Below, one piece after another: positions 10,618 to 22,829 of a DNA stretch of 64,000 nt (position 1 is its first letter; every line of letters starts with the position of its first letter). The stretch lies in the NCBI RefSeq assembly GCF_030704535.1, contig NC_081817.1, positions 325,001 to 389,000 on the forward strand, written 5' to 3'. A program made the position numbers and the translations under genes. The stretch comes from Vitis vinifera. Lineage: Eukaryota > Streptophyta > Magnoliopsida > Vitales > Vitaceae. The notes beneath the pieces were generated by a model. That model was given only the letters and a program-made list of their open reading frames with translations, was not told the DNA's origin and made no database searches.

Positions 10618-13611
10618 TTCTCAATCCACCCACAATAATCTACGTGAAGATGTGGAAGAAGAACCCAACAAATCAAAGAATTAGATGAGATTTCAGAAAA
10701 AATACGAACAACAAGATTGGTAAAGGGTGCGAAGAAATGTGTTGAATTGTGTGGGAAGTGACGTGAAGGAATAGGAGAGAGATGCCTAAGAGAATCGTTG
10801 AAGATTACCTGATGATGCTGCACTGCACTCACAAGAAGGCAAAAAAAAAAAAAAGCTCACAAATATAAAACCCAATTGCCAATTATTATTTGAATCACCT
10901 TTTTCTCTGCAAAAGGGCAACCTGACAAGACGTGTAATCTTATAAAAAGATGATAGTATTGCAAGGTATTAAGAAATTAAATTTGTTTTAAATCTTATAC
11001 ACGATATTGAAAGTTTGAAACACAGGGTAGATTTGCTCTTTTTTCTTTAAATAGTTTTTTACGAACAAAACTTTATTTCAATAATTAAAATATTTTTAAT
11101 ATATTTAAAAATAATAAAGTAAACAAAAATTTAAAAAACAATTTTGTATTATCAAATATATTTTCCTTTTTCTTATTTTTTGGAAAATAAAAAAAAAATT
11201 GTTATGGGAAATTATTGTGACGTGTCTTCTTAACTTTTTGACCAAAAAAAAAAAAGCATACCACAAATACCATCATTTTCATTATATGATTAAGTTTATT
11301 ATTTAATGATATGGCAAATGATAATGGGATTTTATAAAAAATAGGGAAACATCAACTCACTCATCTATTGAAGTGGTTAAAGTGGTGTTGAAATCGATGA
11401 TATGCTAGTATTTTCTTTAAAATAAAAATATATTAAATAATCAATAAAATGTGAGAAAAAAAATGATGGATGTTTGACCTCATCCATAGGAACTATGCAA
11501 ATGATTTCCCCTTGTGGGTTAGGTAATAATATTAAAAATAAGAGTGAGACTTGAGACATAATAATTATTGTCTTATTGCCTACCCTTCTTTGATTCTTTT
11601 TACCTCAGGCCCATCAAAAGTAATGTTTTCCCATAATTTTTTATTATTGAATTACTCACTAATATATATTTGTTTATTTTAGATGTCTTCAAAAAAAAAA
11701 AAAATGAAAAAAATAAAATAAAAAATCATACCCAATCCTAATCCATTCGATTCTCAAGCTATTGTAATATAGAAGGTTGTGAAAATTTGGGAGGAGTTTG
11801 AATTTATTTATTTTTTCCTTTTTGGGCTCTATTGGAGCATGGAGAGGCAATGACGTCAGCACACCTTGTTTTCAGGTTAAAATACCCTGCCTTCATATTA
11901 ATGGGCAGCCCACCACACAAGTTGGAAGAAAATAATTCAGAGTGGGCCAAGCATTATTAATTAGGGCCTCTATTGATTATTTTTGGTATTTTTATCACCT
12001 TGCATGGACCACTACTTTACTCATATTTAGAAATTTATTCTCACTCTCAACTCAGGTGATATTTAGTTTTTTTTAGAATTTTAATATTTAATAGTATTAA
12101 ATATTAGATTGTTTATTTTTTATAATATTTTATTTATATTAATTATTAAATATTAAAAAATTAAGAAAAATCAATATATTACTTTTTCTATTTAGAAAAA
12201 GTTAAATATTTTTGTTTTTTCTATTTAACAAAAAATTTATAATAAGTTATAAAAAAATGGAAAAACAAACAACCTAAAATTTAAAAGCAAGTTATTTTTT
12301 CAATAAAAAGTTTAAAAAAAAAACAAATACCCTCTAAAACTTTTTATACTATATTTGGTTTCTCAAAACTATTAAAAAAAATTAAAATTTACAAAAGTAA
12401 TTATTTTTTTCTTAATTTAAAGTTAGCTAGCATGAAAAAAGAAAAAGGAAATAAAATATTAAAGAAAATAGTATAAAACAAAAATAAAGGCCAGAAAAGT
12501 ATATTCCTTAATAATTTAGTTACTTTCTCTATAATCAAATAAGTGAAAAAAACTATTATTATTTTTTATTTTTTATTTCATTATATTTTCTTTCTCTCAA
12601 ACTTTTTGAACCAAATATAATAAAATAATTCTTCTTATTTTTCTTTAAAAAAAATGAAAAATCCATTTTTTTGACATTCCTTTCTTAACTTTTTTTTGTG
12701 GACAATAGAACAAGAGATTTTATTATTTATTTATTTATTTATTTTTATCTTTTTCCTTTATATATATATATATATATAACTTAAAAAACAACCTTTGAAG
12801 GTGTTTGATAATTTTATTAAGAGTGTTCAACTAAACTAAATGTCCAAATCATATAATAAACATGTAGACCTTTTCAACTCCTTAGCGAAAGAATTTATTT
12901 AACATTTAGGAACGATTAAAAACAAAGTATGATTTTTGTAATTTACCCAAAAACAAAATAAAGCAACGTATCCAAATGGGCCAAAGACAACGTCCATGGG
13001 CCTTGGAAAGCTAGGGGTGGAGCCCAAAAATCAAATTATGCGGAAGTAGAACAAGTGAAAGAGAGTGGTGGAATGACCCATCAAAACTATTGTAGCCCAT
13101 GGACTAATGATGGTCCTCATCTTCATATCACCATCATTATGATTCATAACATGGCCAAAACACCTGTCCAAACATCGCACTCCACGTCAACCCTTTTCAC
13201 AAGTAGGTGGTGATTAAGAACCTTAGTTTATTGAATTTTTTTTTATAAAGCATTCTGTGGTTGATTACGTAGGGGATTGCCTCCTTTGATCACTCAATAA
13301 GCTTGATTTAGTTGGATTTTTTTCATCTCTAAAAGATTAGTTCTCATTATTTTTTTTGTCTCCAGGCTTTAGTTCCTAACTCATCTGGTGTAAAAAAGAG
13401 TGGTTCCATTGATTTTAAGAAAAGAAATTAACCAACCCGATTAATATGATTGGTTTATACTTGATCAAAATTGAACCGATAAAAAAAAAAAGAGCCAAAT
13501 CAAGCTTATTAAAGATTGGATTGATTTGGTTTAAATCATCAATCGAATGCAAGTTAGTTTAGACCTTTAAGTCAAATCTATTTTGAAAAGTTACTAATCC
13601 AACCAAATGAA
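10618..13611. other. Yippee copy 1 promoter/5' UTR and AT-rich spacer
   Basis: The segment 10618 to about 10860 is the likely 5' UTR and core promoter of the minus-strand Yippee-like gene, and it is mirrored at 17485-17760. From about 10930 to 13600 I see no coding potential, only AT-rich sequence. Blocks at about 11850-12010 and 12960-13450 recur at 19920-20090 and 20430-20900 and belong to the tandem duplication. A short TA run lies near 12761-12778. Confidence 0.6.
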
Positions 13612-13860
13612 GGAAAAACCAAAAGGTGACTGAAAACAAAGAACAAATAGTTGGTTCACTACTCTGTTGCATTTGTTTTTTCCGGGAATTCCAGCTTCTC
13701 CCCAAATATGCTCCACTCAAACGTTGTGCATTGAATTAAGTAGGATTTAGATGAATTGTCTGGACTCTGAATTTTTTTTTTTTTGTTTTGTAGATACAGA
13801 TTACAGGATACACTTTGACATTTTCATCCATGTTGGGAAACTTTAACTTACTTTTTGCCC
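13612..13860 (+). pseudogene. Remnant of ATE1 3' end created by the tandem duplication
   Basis: Shows clear base-level similarity to ATE1 intron 5 (from 6263) and then to the ATE1 3' UTR (from about 6840), joined by an internal deletion that removed the terminal coding exon. It has no promoter and no coding exon, so it is an inert fragment. It marks the left junction of the duplicated unit. Confidence 0.82.
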
Positions 13861-15022
13861 TCTGAAATGGAAATGGTATAAATCTCCAACAACTTTACCC
13901 TTTAAATTTTTACAACACAGATCTTTGCATGTCTGATTCCTTGGAATATAGCCCACATTATATTTGTATTAGTTCATAATCCACATAGCTTCAAAGAGCA
14001 AGTTAACTGTATACACCCACAGGGAGGCATAAGATTAAACAACTAATTTTCCTAAAAACATAAGCATGCCGTCACACACCCATATCACATATCTAATTAA
14101 TTGGCAGTTTGATATCATATTAAATAATCAATTTTCCTAAAAATTTAAGCTGTTAGAATTTGGGCTCAAAATATAGGACGAAAAACACGAGCCATAGTAA
14201 CAGCAGACGAATCATTTTCTTTTTCTTTTTTTCCTTGTAATCACAGTAATAAGATAGATAAATGGATGAGGGAGGACTCAAAGATTGAAGACTTCATCTT
14301 TAGTCGATCTTGCAACAGTTCATATCAAGCCAACCAGCTTAATCACAGCAGTCAACTCATACCTAACTCTGCTTTGAGCAGTGATTTTCACAATTTATTT
14401 AAGCAAGTGGATGAATTATATCAATTGGAAATTAGGAGAGATGTATTCTGAAGGTGAACCCCTCAATTTAATAAGCTCTCATCTACATCAATCCAACCAG
14501 TTCCACCACCACTTCATTAAAAACTAGGAAAAATATGTTCAAGTCAATCAATTTATCTGCAAAGTTCCAAGTTTGGTGGCAGAGCATTGACCAAGAAAAG
14601 ATGAACCTTGTATGCGTGGTAGCAAATTATTGGGGTTTGGCAAAGACAGCCATAGCTGCACCAAGAGCAATATCTAACATCACAAGTATTTGTTAAGACT
14701 GAGGATTAGGTAATAGCTGGATGCTTTGTTTAGTAAGTTGAAAGCAACCCATCTTTTAAAAATCAGATATTCACTGCTATAGCCTAATTGATGTGAGTTT
14801 TACTTGATGCTAATTCATCCTTCAAATTGCAAACCAAGCCTTAAGGTATGCTTGTAAATCAACTACCAGAATGAACAATATAAAGCCTGCATCCATTTTA
14901 TTAGGTCAAGCTGAGCACAAGCCAGGAAAACCACTGAAATGAGAAATTGCCAATTCCAGAATCCAAGAGTCAAATAAAAATGGTAGGGGTTAAAAGAACG
15001 TACATTTTAAAATAAAGATCAA

Positions 15023-17484
15023 TCAAGCGTCATCTGCATCACTTCCGTAGTTGCTTCCGTCAGGGCCCGATATCTTAATCCTGTTCATCAGCAATGGACA
15101 GCCATCTCAAACACTTTCCACAAAACAGCTTTTCCTAAAAACGAGTCTACTCACCGTTGAAGGACAGACTTTCCTTCTTTGTACTTCTGGGCCTTTTCAT
15201 GGGCAGTCTCCTGAAAGAAATCATCCTAATCAGTAACAGCTATATTTTTAGAACATACACAATTCATGTTCTATTTTTTTAAAAATGTCTCCTGATCTTA
15301 CGTATCTCCATCCTACAATGGATCCACACCCAACACAGAAAATGTCAGCAACAGTGTACATTCCTGTCATCATCATCTTCTCTTCATGCACTCCAACAGA
15401 GATATTCACACTGAATGGGAATCAAACTTTTAAATCTGTAAGCACATAGACACATATAACCCTCTTTTATATGTAAAATTTCTATATATAACTTAAACTT
15501 CACTTATTTGCATCCATGGCAATCCCTGTTCATATTTAGGTCAATTTTGATGGGCAACCAATGGCTATTCTCTTGTTATATGATAAACAAATATTTACCT
15601 TATTCCAAAGAAATTCACAACGCTGCAACAAACTAAATTTATTGTTGTGTACAAAAACATATGATGTATATAACTAGCATGTGAATCTTCAAATGGAGAG
15701 GTACACATGTGAATCCTACTAGCCTAATTTCATCGAAATACCATATATAAACAGTAAAATTTTTCAATGGCATTTAAACAGTAAACTTTTTCAATCATTT
15801 GTGTTTCTGTTCCATATAAAGTTGCTCCCAGAAAGTGATATCCGGCATTAACATATGAGAATGTGGTATCTAAAATCAAGGAAAACTTACACTTTATTGA
15901 AGAGATAAGCTTTTCCATTCACGGTGTGGAAAGACTGAATTAAAGAACACGAGAAATATTTTGTCAGAATTTTTACTTCCCAAAGACTCTAATTAACATG
16001 CATTGGAGACTGAAAAATCAAAATCAAAATAAGAAACATAAAAAATATGGAATCAAAAGAACTTTCAATAAAAACAATCATCGAAATACTCTCCAATATC
16101 ACCACCACACCACTACCAAGGCCTCAACTTAAGCCTGCCTTTGAAATAATCAAAATAGATATGTAAGAAGTTTCCTTCTAATAACCCCAGGCACTGGACA
16201 TGTTTGTGCTAGATGAAGTCTAAACATGGAAATAAGCAACCAATCACAAGGAAAAAAGAAATCATGATCAAGAGAATAAAAAAAAGTTTAAAATAAGAAG
16301 GAAGAAACTGGGTAGAATTCCCAGTTCTTTATTTTGTAAGAATAAACTTCTCTGAATTTAAGGAAATTATGCAAGTTGGCAAGAAGTTCTTTGAGAATTA
16401 TTAAAATGTTGCGAGAGTCATTTCAATGCCAAGGTATTCAAGAGTACTTATTCACCTTTAGAGATCCAAACACAGAACAAATACAACAAATTGACTCAGC
16501 ATTGCCTGAACTACTTGGTTTGCTGTGTTGATGGAAGATGCAGCCATTCTCCATGAGACCACAGCTTTTCATTTTTCTCACAATAAAAAGAAACCACGCT
16601 TCAATGAATTGCTTTTACTGTTTCTTCAACAATGTTCAAGGTCATAAAGATGGGTAAACCTCTAATCTCTAACCCAGTTAAAAACGGAAAAATCAATTCC
16701 ATCTTGGAGACCTAGAAAGAAATCAGGATTTAGTAATTCAAACAAGATGATGACATCCAAAAGTCACCAAAACAACACAGCTATGACATCCAATTAGCTT
16801 TCAAGTCAAAGAGTTTCATCACTAGTCAAGGGAACAAACAACAGAAAACACAAATTTTTTTCATGAAAATTAACACAAAGGAATTACTATGGAAAAAACT
16901 CAATCATGCCATGATGGAGTAATTAAATGAGAATTTGCTATAAAAAAGGAGGAAACCCTAAATGGGGTATCCTCAGTTTTTTCATTTCTGAAATGGTGAA
17001 GAAGGGATTGACCGCTGAGGCATCAGAAACTCTCCCAAGGCAACAATCCTAAAGAAAAAAGAACTCCTGACCAGGTCTCCCTCTGAAACCATCCACAGAA
17101 TTACAAAGAAAAACCCAAAAGCTCTTCATTCATCATATGGATCTTCCTTTAAGTCTTCATCACTAAGAAAGAAATCCTATCACGACAACCAAAATTCCTG
17201 AATTCACCATCTCAATTCTCAGCACCACAAATGACAAACCAACTCATCATCAACAATGCCCACAAAAACAGAACCTACACACTATCCCAACAAAAACTAT
17301 ACAAAACAAACAAAATCAACAAAACACAACTGAAAATTTCAAAAAACTGAAACATCAATCCAATTGCTCAAGGATTTAGGAAGACAAAAACAACCTTGGA
17401 AATGATGTCCTCACTGAGAGCAAGATGGGTCCGGCAGTGCTTGCAGCTGTAGATCTTGCCCTCAAGATTGACCACACTCCCCAT
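15023..17484 (-). CDS. Yippee-like zinc-binding protein, copy 2 (tandem paralogue)
   Basis: Paralogue of the gene at 7998-10617. Exons on the minus strand, 5' to 3': 17395-17484, 15891-15934, 15302-15410, 15155-15210, 15023-15080; 357 bp, 118 residues. All splice sites remain GT-AG and there is no stop or frameshift. Both zinc pairs are kept (C14-x2-C17, C70-x2-C73, spacing still 52). Differences from copy 1: two codons lost at the N terminus ([11 protein letters not shown] becomes MGSVVNLEG), HCRHG changed to HTVNG in exon 2, and nine residues lost near the C terminus (WITPEAHVG, leaving [10 protein letters not shown]). The exon 3 acceptor tract is shortened by six bases. Open reading through five exons suggests recent or selected function, but it could be a young gene on its way to decay. 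Expression cannot be judged here. Confidence 0.87.
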
Positions 17485-17830
17485 TTCTCAATCCACCCAC
17501 AACAATCTATGTGAAGATGTGGATGCAGAACCCAACAAATTAAAAATTAGATAAGTTTTCAGAAATAAAAATAAAAATAACAAGATTGGTAAAGGGTGTG
17601 AAAGAATGTGTTGAATTGTGTGGGAAGTGATGTGAAGCAATAGAAGATTCCAAAGGGAATTGTTGAAGAATACCGGGTGATGCTGCTGCACTGCACTTGA
17701 GAAGAAAAATATATACAGAGAAAAGCTCTCAGCTCTCAAATAAACAACCCAATTGCTAATATATAACCTTTTCTCTGCAAAAGGACAACCTGACAAGAAG
17801 TGTACACTATGGCTTTTTTTCCTTATTTTA
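17485..17830. promoter_or_regulatory. Presumed promoter/5' UTR of Yippee copy 2
   Basis: Sequence upstream of the minus-strand start matches the upstream region of copy 1 (10618-10930), including the 'aaaagg-caacctgacaaga' block, and then the similarity breaks at about 17820. The proximal promoter was therefore duplicated with the gene, while more distal sequence was replaced. Confidence 0.55.
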
Positions 17831-17854
17831 TTAGGGAAATTATGCAACCATACC

Positions 17855-18440
17855 TTGTTCAAAAAAATGCAATATTTGTATAGGTGATCACAAATGTATT
17901 AAAAGCATCTACCCAAAGGGTGCACAAAAGTGCACACGGTGTATAAAAGGTGCTAAAGGCCAAAAATGCAAAGGGGAACACAAGAAACAACACCCTCACC
18001 TTACTTTCAACTCAACCAAACAATAAGGTCAAACAAAAATAAGGAGTTATCTCCTATGTGCTCCTTAACCCAATCCAAGAACATGTACATAAAAGATTAT
18101 TTAATTGCTTAATTCGCTTTCATGGTGTTTTAAAAAAAGCTCTCCTATTTCTCTCCTTCTATAAGGTCCAAAATAAACATAAAGGAGTTGCTCTTCACGC
18201 TTTCTTTCTTTTCTTTCCCACAAAAGATCCATGTCAACTAAGAAGTACATCTTTAATTGAGGGCATCACTCACCGAACGTCGAACAAAGCAAAAATTAAC
18301 TACCATAGCATGACTGTTTTGGAACAATGAAGGAGGATATGACTGCTTTAAAGAGACTCATTTTTTATGAACCCAAAGATTCCCTTTTCATAACAAGTGG
18401 ACAATATGATGAAAGGATTCCTTAAACTGCAGTCCAAACA
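17855..18440 (-). mobile_element. 5'-truncated LINE tail, antisense
   Basis: Read on the minus strand, this gives broken frames resembling the C-terminal end of plant LINE ORF2 downstream of the zf-RVT domain, for example WIFCGKEKKESVKSNSFMF and MFLDWVKEHIGD, interrupted by stops. The same family is seen sense-oriented at 55.9-57.1 kb, with a similar tail layout (...W-V-L-W then cysteine/phenylalanine-rich 3' trailer). It lies in the DNA that is unique to duplication unit 2. Confidence 0.6.
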
Positions 18441-19920
18441 GGAACCTGTATATAATTTGCAATTGCCTCTTCTTATTTAAGTAGTTTGCCACACAATCAG
18501 GCTTATGTCATCCAAGTTGAAATATTCACATAACCCATTGCCACATAAGACAATGCTGCATGAGCGATCCATGTTGGATTGAAATGTAAAAATGAGAAAA
18601 ATAAATGAAAAGATGAAAAAAAAAAAAAAGAACAAAAAAACCCTAACCCCAAATGAAAAAGGCGAGGGCTTGCAAATATAGACAACAATCAAATGTGAGA
18701 AAGTAAAATGGTTAGTGGATGTTAAGGATCACTGAAAGTAAACAGGTCGTTGGTGTGTTGTGTTTAAGGAACGGAATAGACTACTTTAATTCCTAGAGGT
18801 GAGAGATAACAAATATAGAAAAATTTTGAAACAGTCCAATTTCCTTAGGGGACAGGGCCATGCCCTCATATAAGGGGTCGGCTCTTATATTGCATTCTGC
18901 CAACATCAAATTATGCTATTTACAAATGGTGGACTGACCAGCCTCGAAATGCAAGGGCCGGCCCTAATAATGTGTACTGCCTACATCCAGTTAGGGCAAT
19001 GCAGAGTGCGATGGGCAAACCTATGCAAACAAGGGCCGGCCCCCATATTGGCTAATTCCAACAATAAATAAGATCAATGTGGAAAGAAAGGGGACAACAT
19101 CTCCATCAATTGATAACAACTCGGTTTTCAAATGTGGCCATCGTTTTAAAGGATGATGTGAATACTTAATGTTCCAGTCTTCAACTTACATAGCATTTCA
19201 AAATTATGGCAGTTGAATAAACACTAGTTGAGTATGTGGCTGTCGTTTTAAAACCCTAGTTCCTCAAGCAGCATTGAAAACCCTAATTCTACAACAATTG
19301 ATGTATATCCAGAAGCATAAATGAAAAAAAAAAAAAATCAGAAATGAAGATATTAAAGATCTTTCAAACATTTTCAGAAACAAATCACACATCTTCAACA
19401 TTGAGAAATAAATACGAAGAGAGAAATTTACCAGTACAAAACCTACAGATAAGATGATCATTCGGGCGCTCTCTCTCTTTCAAGTCTCATGCAATTTTTG
19501 CAAGCTCTCTCTCTCCTCCTCGGAAGCGGAGGCCGACAATGATGTAGGAGGGCATAGCAGCATGCGGCGGCGGCGGCAGCCGGCGGTGAAGGGAGGGTTC
19601 GTGGAGTAGAATGGATTCCAGATCCCATCGAATGGAGTACCAGGTTGGGCTGGATTAGGGCGCGCAGCTGAAGTCTGGCGTGGAGTGTCAGCATACAAGC
19701 TGGGGCGAGGGAAGCTTGGAGATTGGAGTCTGGGTTTTTTCGTTTATTTTTTCTGTCAATCATGGATAGATTACGTGGCATAATCTTACCTGGCAATGGC
19801 TTCCGTGGCCATTCCAACTCGGGCTGAAATGCGCAAGGGGCAATTGCGGAATTATATACCGACTTAAATAAATCATTTGAATAGATCAATTTCTTTCCTC
19901 CCGAGTTGTAGAATAGTCAG
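18441..19920. other. Unit-2-specific DNA with a GC-rich island of unknown nature
   Basis: Absent from unit 1. From 18840 to 19060 a GGCCGGCCC-type motif occurs about three times. From about 19460 to 19720 the GC content is far above the surroundings and includes GGC-repeat-like runs and CTCTCT tracts, resembling the 5' end of a plant transcription unit. The minus strand is open at 19458-19889 (143 codons) but the protein is low-complexity and I recognise no family. I do not call a gene. Confidence 0.4.
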
Positions 19921-20900
19921 CGGTGTCAAATCCTCTTGTTTTCAAGTCATAATACTCCGGCTTTATGTTAATGGGCAGCCCACGCAGCCCACCACACAAG
20001 TTGGGACTTGGAAGAAAGTAATTGGGAGTGGGCCAAGCATTATTAATTAGAGTCTCTACTGCTATTTTTATCACCTGGGGGCTGGGTTGGACGACGACTC
20101 TAATATTATTCCTTTAGAATATTGTGATATTGGCTTCAACTTAAATTTTTATGTAAATTATGAAAGTCATTTCTATACTTTCACTCATTCAAACCCTTTT
20201 TTTTTTCTTAAATAAGAATAATCCGAAGATATAACCAAATGTTAAATATGTTATATTAAATAACAATTTCTGGTATAATTTTTTACTTGAAATTAATAAA
20301 TAAAAAAATTATATGATTTGGGCATGTGGACATTACATATGATTTTTCACATGGAAAAAAAAAATTAGGGTTATGTACTTATGAGCTCTTTTTTACATGT
20401 ATATGTATTTTAAAGTTAGATTTATAATTTATCCAAATGGGCCAAAGACAAAGCCCATGGACATGGCAAGTTAGGAGTGCAGCCCAACAATCAAATCATG
20501 TAGAGGTAGAATGAGCCATCAACCAGCTCTTAAGTCTTACCTTTCCTAAATTAAAGTAGGGTATGGATTAATGATAGTGCTCATCTCCATATCACCATCA
20601 TTATGACTCATAATACAGCCAAACACCCCACATCAACCTTTTTCACCGGTAGGTGGTGATTTATAGCCTTGGTTATTGAAAATCTTTTTAGGTATTCTAT
20701 AGTTGAGTGATGTAGGGGATTTTGTCCCCACCCAAGGATCCTATCTAATGCCTCGTTGGATCACTCTTTATATATCTTCGTTATTTTATTTTATTTTATG
20801 CCCACAAGTTTTTGTTATGGACTCTACCTGAGTTGTGCCATTGATTTTTCAAGAAAAAATTAGTTAAATTAATCAATATAATTTGTTAATACTTGAATTA

Positions 20901-22820
20901 AAATTTAATTAATTGAATCTATTTTATAATGATTCTAAATTTTTTATTTCTTAAATATTAAAAAAGATTATAAATCATTTTAGGTTTATTTAATTTCGAT
21001 TACTGATCAATTTTAATTGAGTTAGAGTAGTTTTTATCAATTTGATTTTTACTTCCATCCCTACCTCATTTAATAATTTTTTTTGTGAGAATTTTTTAAA
21101 TACTAAAAATAATATTCAAATAAAATTCTTAATAATGGATTCTACCTTTTTTTTATCAATGTTTTGAAAAAGGAAGTCCTCCAAAAAATTAATATGAAAA
21201 ACATATTTTTATTTAAATAAAAACGTTTAAAAACATAATGTTTAAATATAAATTTCAATAGCTTCTTCTAAGTTATATTTCTAAGTTCTCTACTACCCAT
21301 CTAAAATTCCATTTATGACCTCATGGTTAAAAAAAAAAAAAATTTTCTTGCATGTTTTGACCGTTTCTACAGTATATATATATATATATAATATTAATGT
21401 TATTTAAAAATAATTATTTATTTTAAAATTTATAAAAATATATATTTAAAATGATTTTTAAAACTATATTTAATTTAATTTTTTTTTTTGAAACATTGGA
21501 TGTTTATCCAAAAATCAAGATAGAACTAAAAAGTGAAGCAACACATCCTTAGAGTGCCATGTATGAGATTGTATGATAAAAATAAAATATAAGCTATTAA
21601 AACGTGTTATAGTAAGCTATCAATTTCCGTCTTAATATAAATTATTTGATACACTTAAACTAAACGCTACACAAATTTTTTTTAGCATATTTTGAAGATA
21701 AAATTTTTAGTAATATGTTACAGTAGTGGCCATTTTGTACAAGTTGTTGATTTTTCTTTTCTTGACTCGGAGTACCAAGGATGAATAGGTAATTTTAAAT
21801 TTTAATTAATTTTAAGTATTAACAAACTCAACATTGCCCATATTCCTTTATTCCTTAACGCATCACATCAAAATCCTATTGACTTTCAACAAATTGAATC
21901 ACTTATGACAAACATATATGCAACCTTTTTTACATTTTTAATCAAAATTTACTTGCTCTAGATTTGCTTTCAAATGTCAATGGTTCAGGTAGAGATGATA
22001 ATTGGACGGGTTTTACGAGGTACCCATTCTCATCCCACCTCACCCCTAATAGTAGAACGAGTTGAAATTAAAAAGAACAAGTTAAAAATTGATTTTAAAT
22101 TGCTTTTTGAAACTTAAGATGGTTTTAAGTTCCCACACCTTCTCACATTGATTATGTATATAATTAAGTTTTAAAAATTTTAATTTCATAATTTTAACAC
22201 ATATAAAATAATAATAAAAATATAATTTTAAATAAAATAAATTATACAAATTATAATATTTCATTTATTTATAAAATATATTTATTTTTAATGTAGTTTA
22301 AAATTTTTTTAAAATAAAAACAGGACCAAGCAAAGTGTTGTACCCACTCAGTCATGTTTAATTTTTTTTTTTTAAAAATAGAGACGGACAGTCATTTATA
22401 TAAATGATATTAGATTGAGATGAAGTGACTCGTATTAAATCTATCATATTGTCATTTTTAAATTTAAATTTTTAATTTTTATAAATCAAAATTTATTTTT
22501 AAATTATTATTTAAAACTTAAATCTTTTCTAATTAGTGATTTTAAGAACATAATTACCAAAGCAATTGGTATAGTAACAAATTTTTTTAGGGGACTTTTA
22601 TCGTCTATTTAATTGAAATTATCACAGAAAGAAAGTTTATTGATAAGAACTAAGAAGGCAATAAAATTGGTCTCATGAAAACAACAAACGTGTCGTCGTC
22701 GGAGGGCGCTAAAACCGCCACGTGTAGTCTCACCGGACGCCTCACAAATATCTTCTCCTGCCCTGTGCCAGCGTACGGGATACTGTGCCAGCAGATGCCT
22801 CCTTAACCGGCTATAGCAGG
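20901..22820. other. AT-rich intergenic DNA
   Basis: No coding sequence is seen. There are long A/T tracts and a short TA run near 21374-21390. A stretch at about 21995-22060 contains the GGGT-TACC-CCCATTCTCATCCC type wording common in plant dispersed repeats, possibly a decayed retroelement, but no termini could be found. Confidence 0.5.
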
Positions 22821-22829
22821 TCACCAACT

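Larger units (their letters stand above)
6263..13611. repeat. Segmental tandem duplication, unit 1 (left copy)
   Basis: The stretch from the end of ATE1 exon/intron 5 through the Yippee-like gene and the following AT-rich spacer is repeated head-to-tail from 13612. Matching landmarks are the segment around 6268 (13617), the ATE1 3' UTR word GTAGATACAGATTACAGGAT (6890/13792), all five Yippee exons, the 'atgggcagcccaccaca' block (11900/19970) and the 'atccaaatgggccaaagaca' block (12970/20433). This left copy keeps the last ATE1 exon and is presumed the parental version. The exact right edge is inferred from where the second copy begins. Confidence 0.88.
13612..20900. repeat. Segmental tandem duplication, unit 2 (right copy)
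   Basis: This is a diverged second copy of 6263-13611 in the same orientation. It opens with a remnant of ATE1 intron 5 (13612 to about 13720), then skips roughly 455 bp that in unit 1 contain the final ATE1 exon (6576-6692), and resumes in the ATE1 3' UTR. It then carries Yippee copy 2. Between about 17820 and 19920 it holds about 2.1 kb absent from unit 1, where unit 1 instead has about 0.9 kb (10935-11850). The right end near 20.9 kb is approximate because the sequence becomes simple AT-rich DNA. Confidence 0.85.

Noticed and set aside
19458-19889. 143-codon minus-strand frame with Ala/Pro/Arg runs
   Set aside because: Open in several minus-strand frames because of the GC-rich island and CTCTCT tracts; low-complexity and not recognisable, so not called as a gene.
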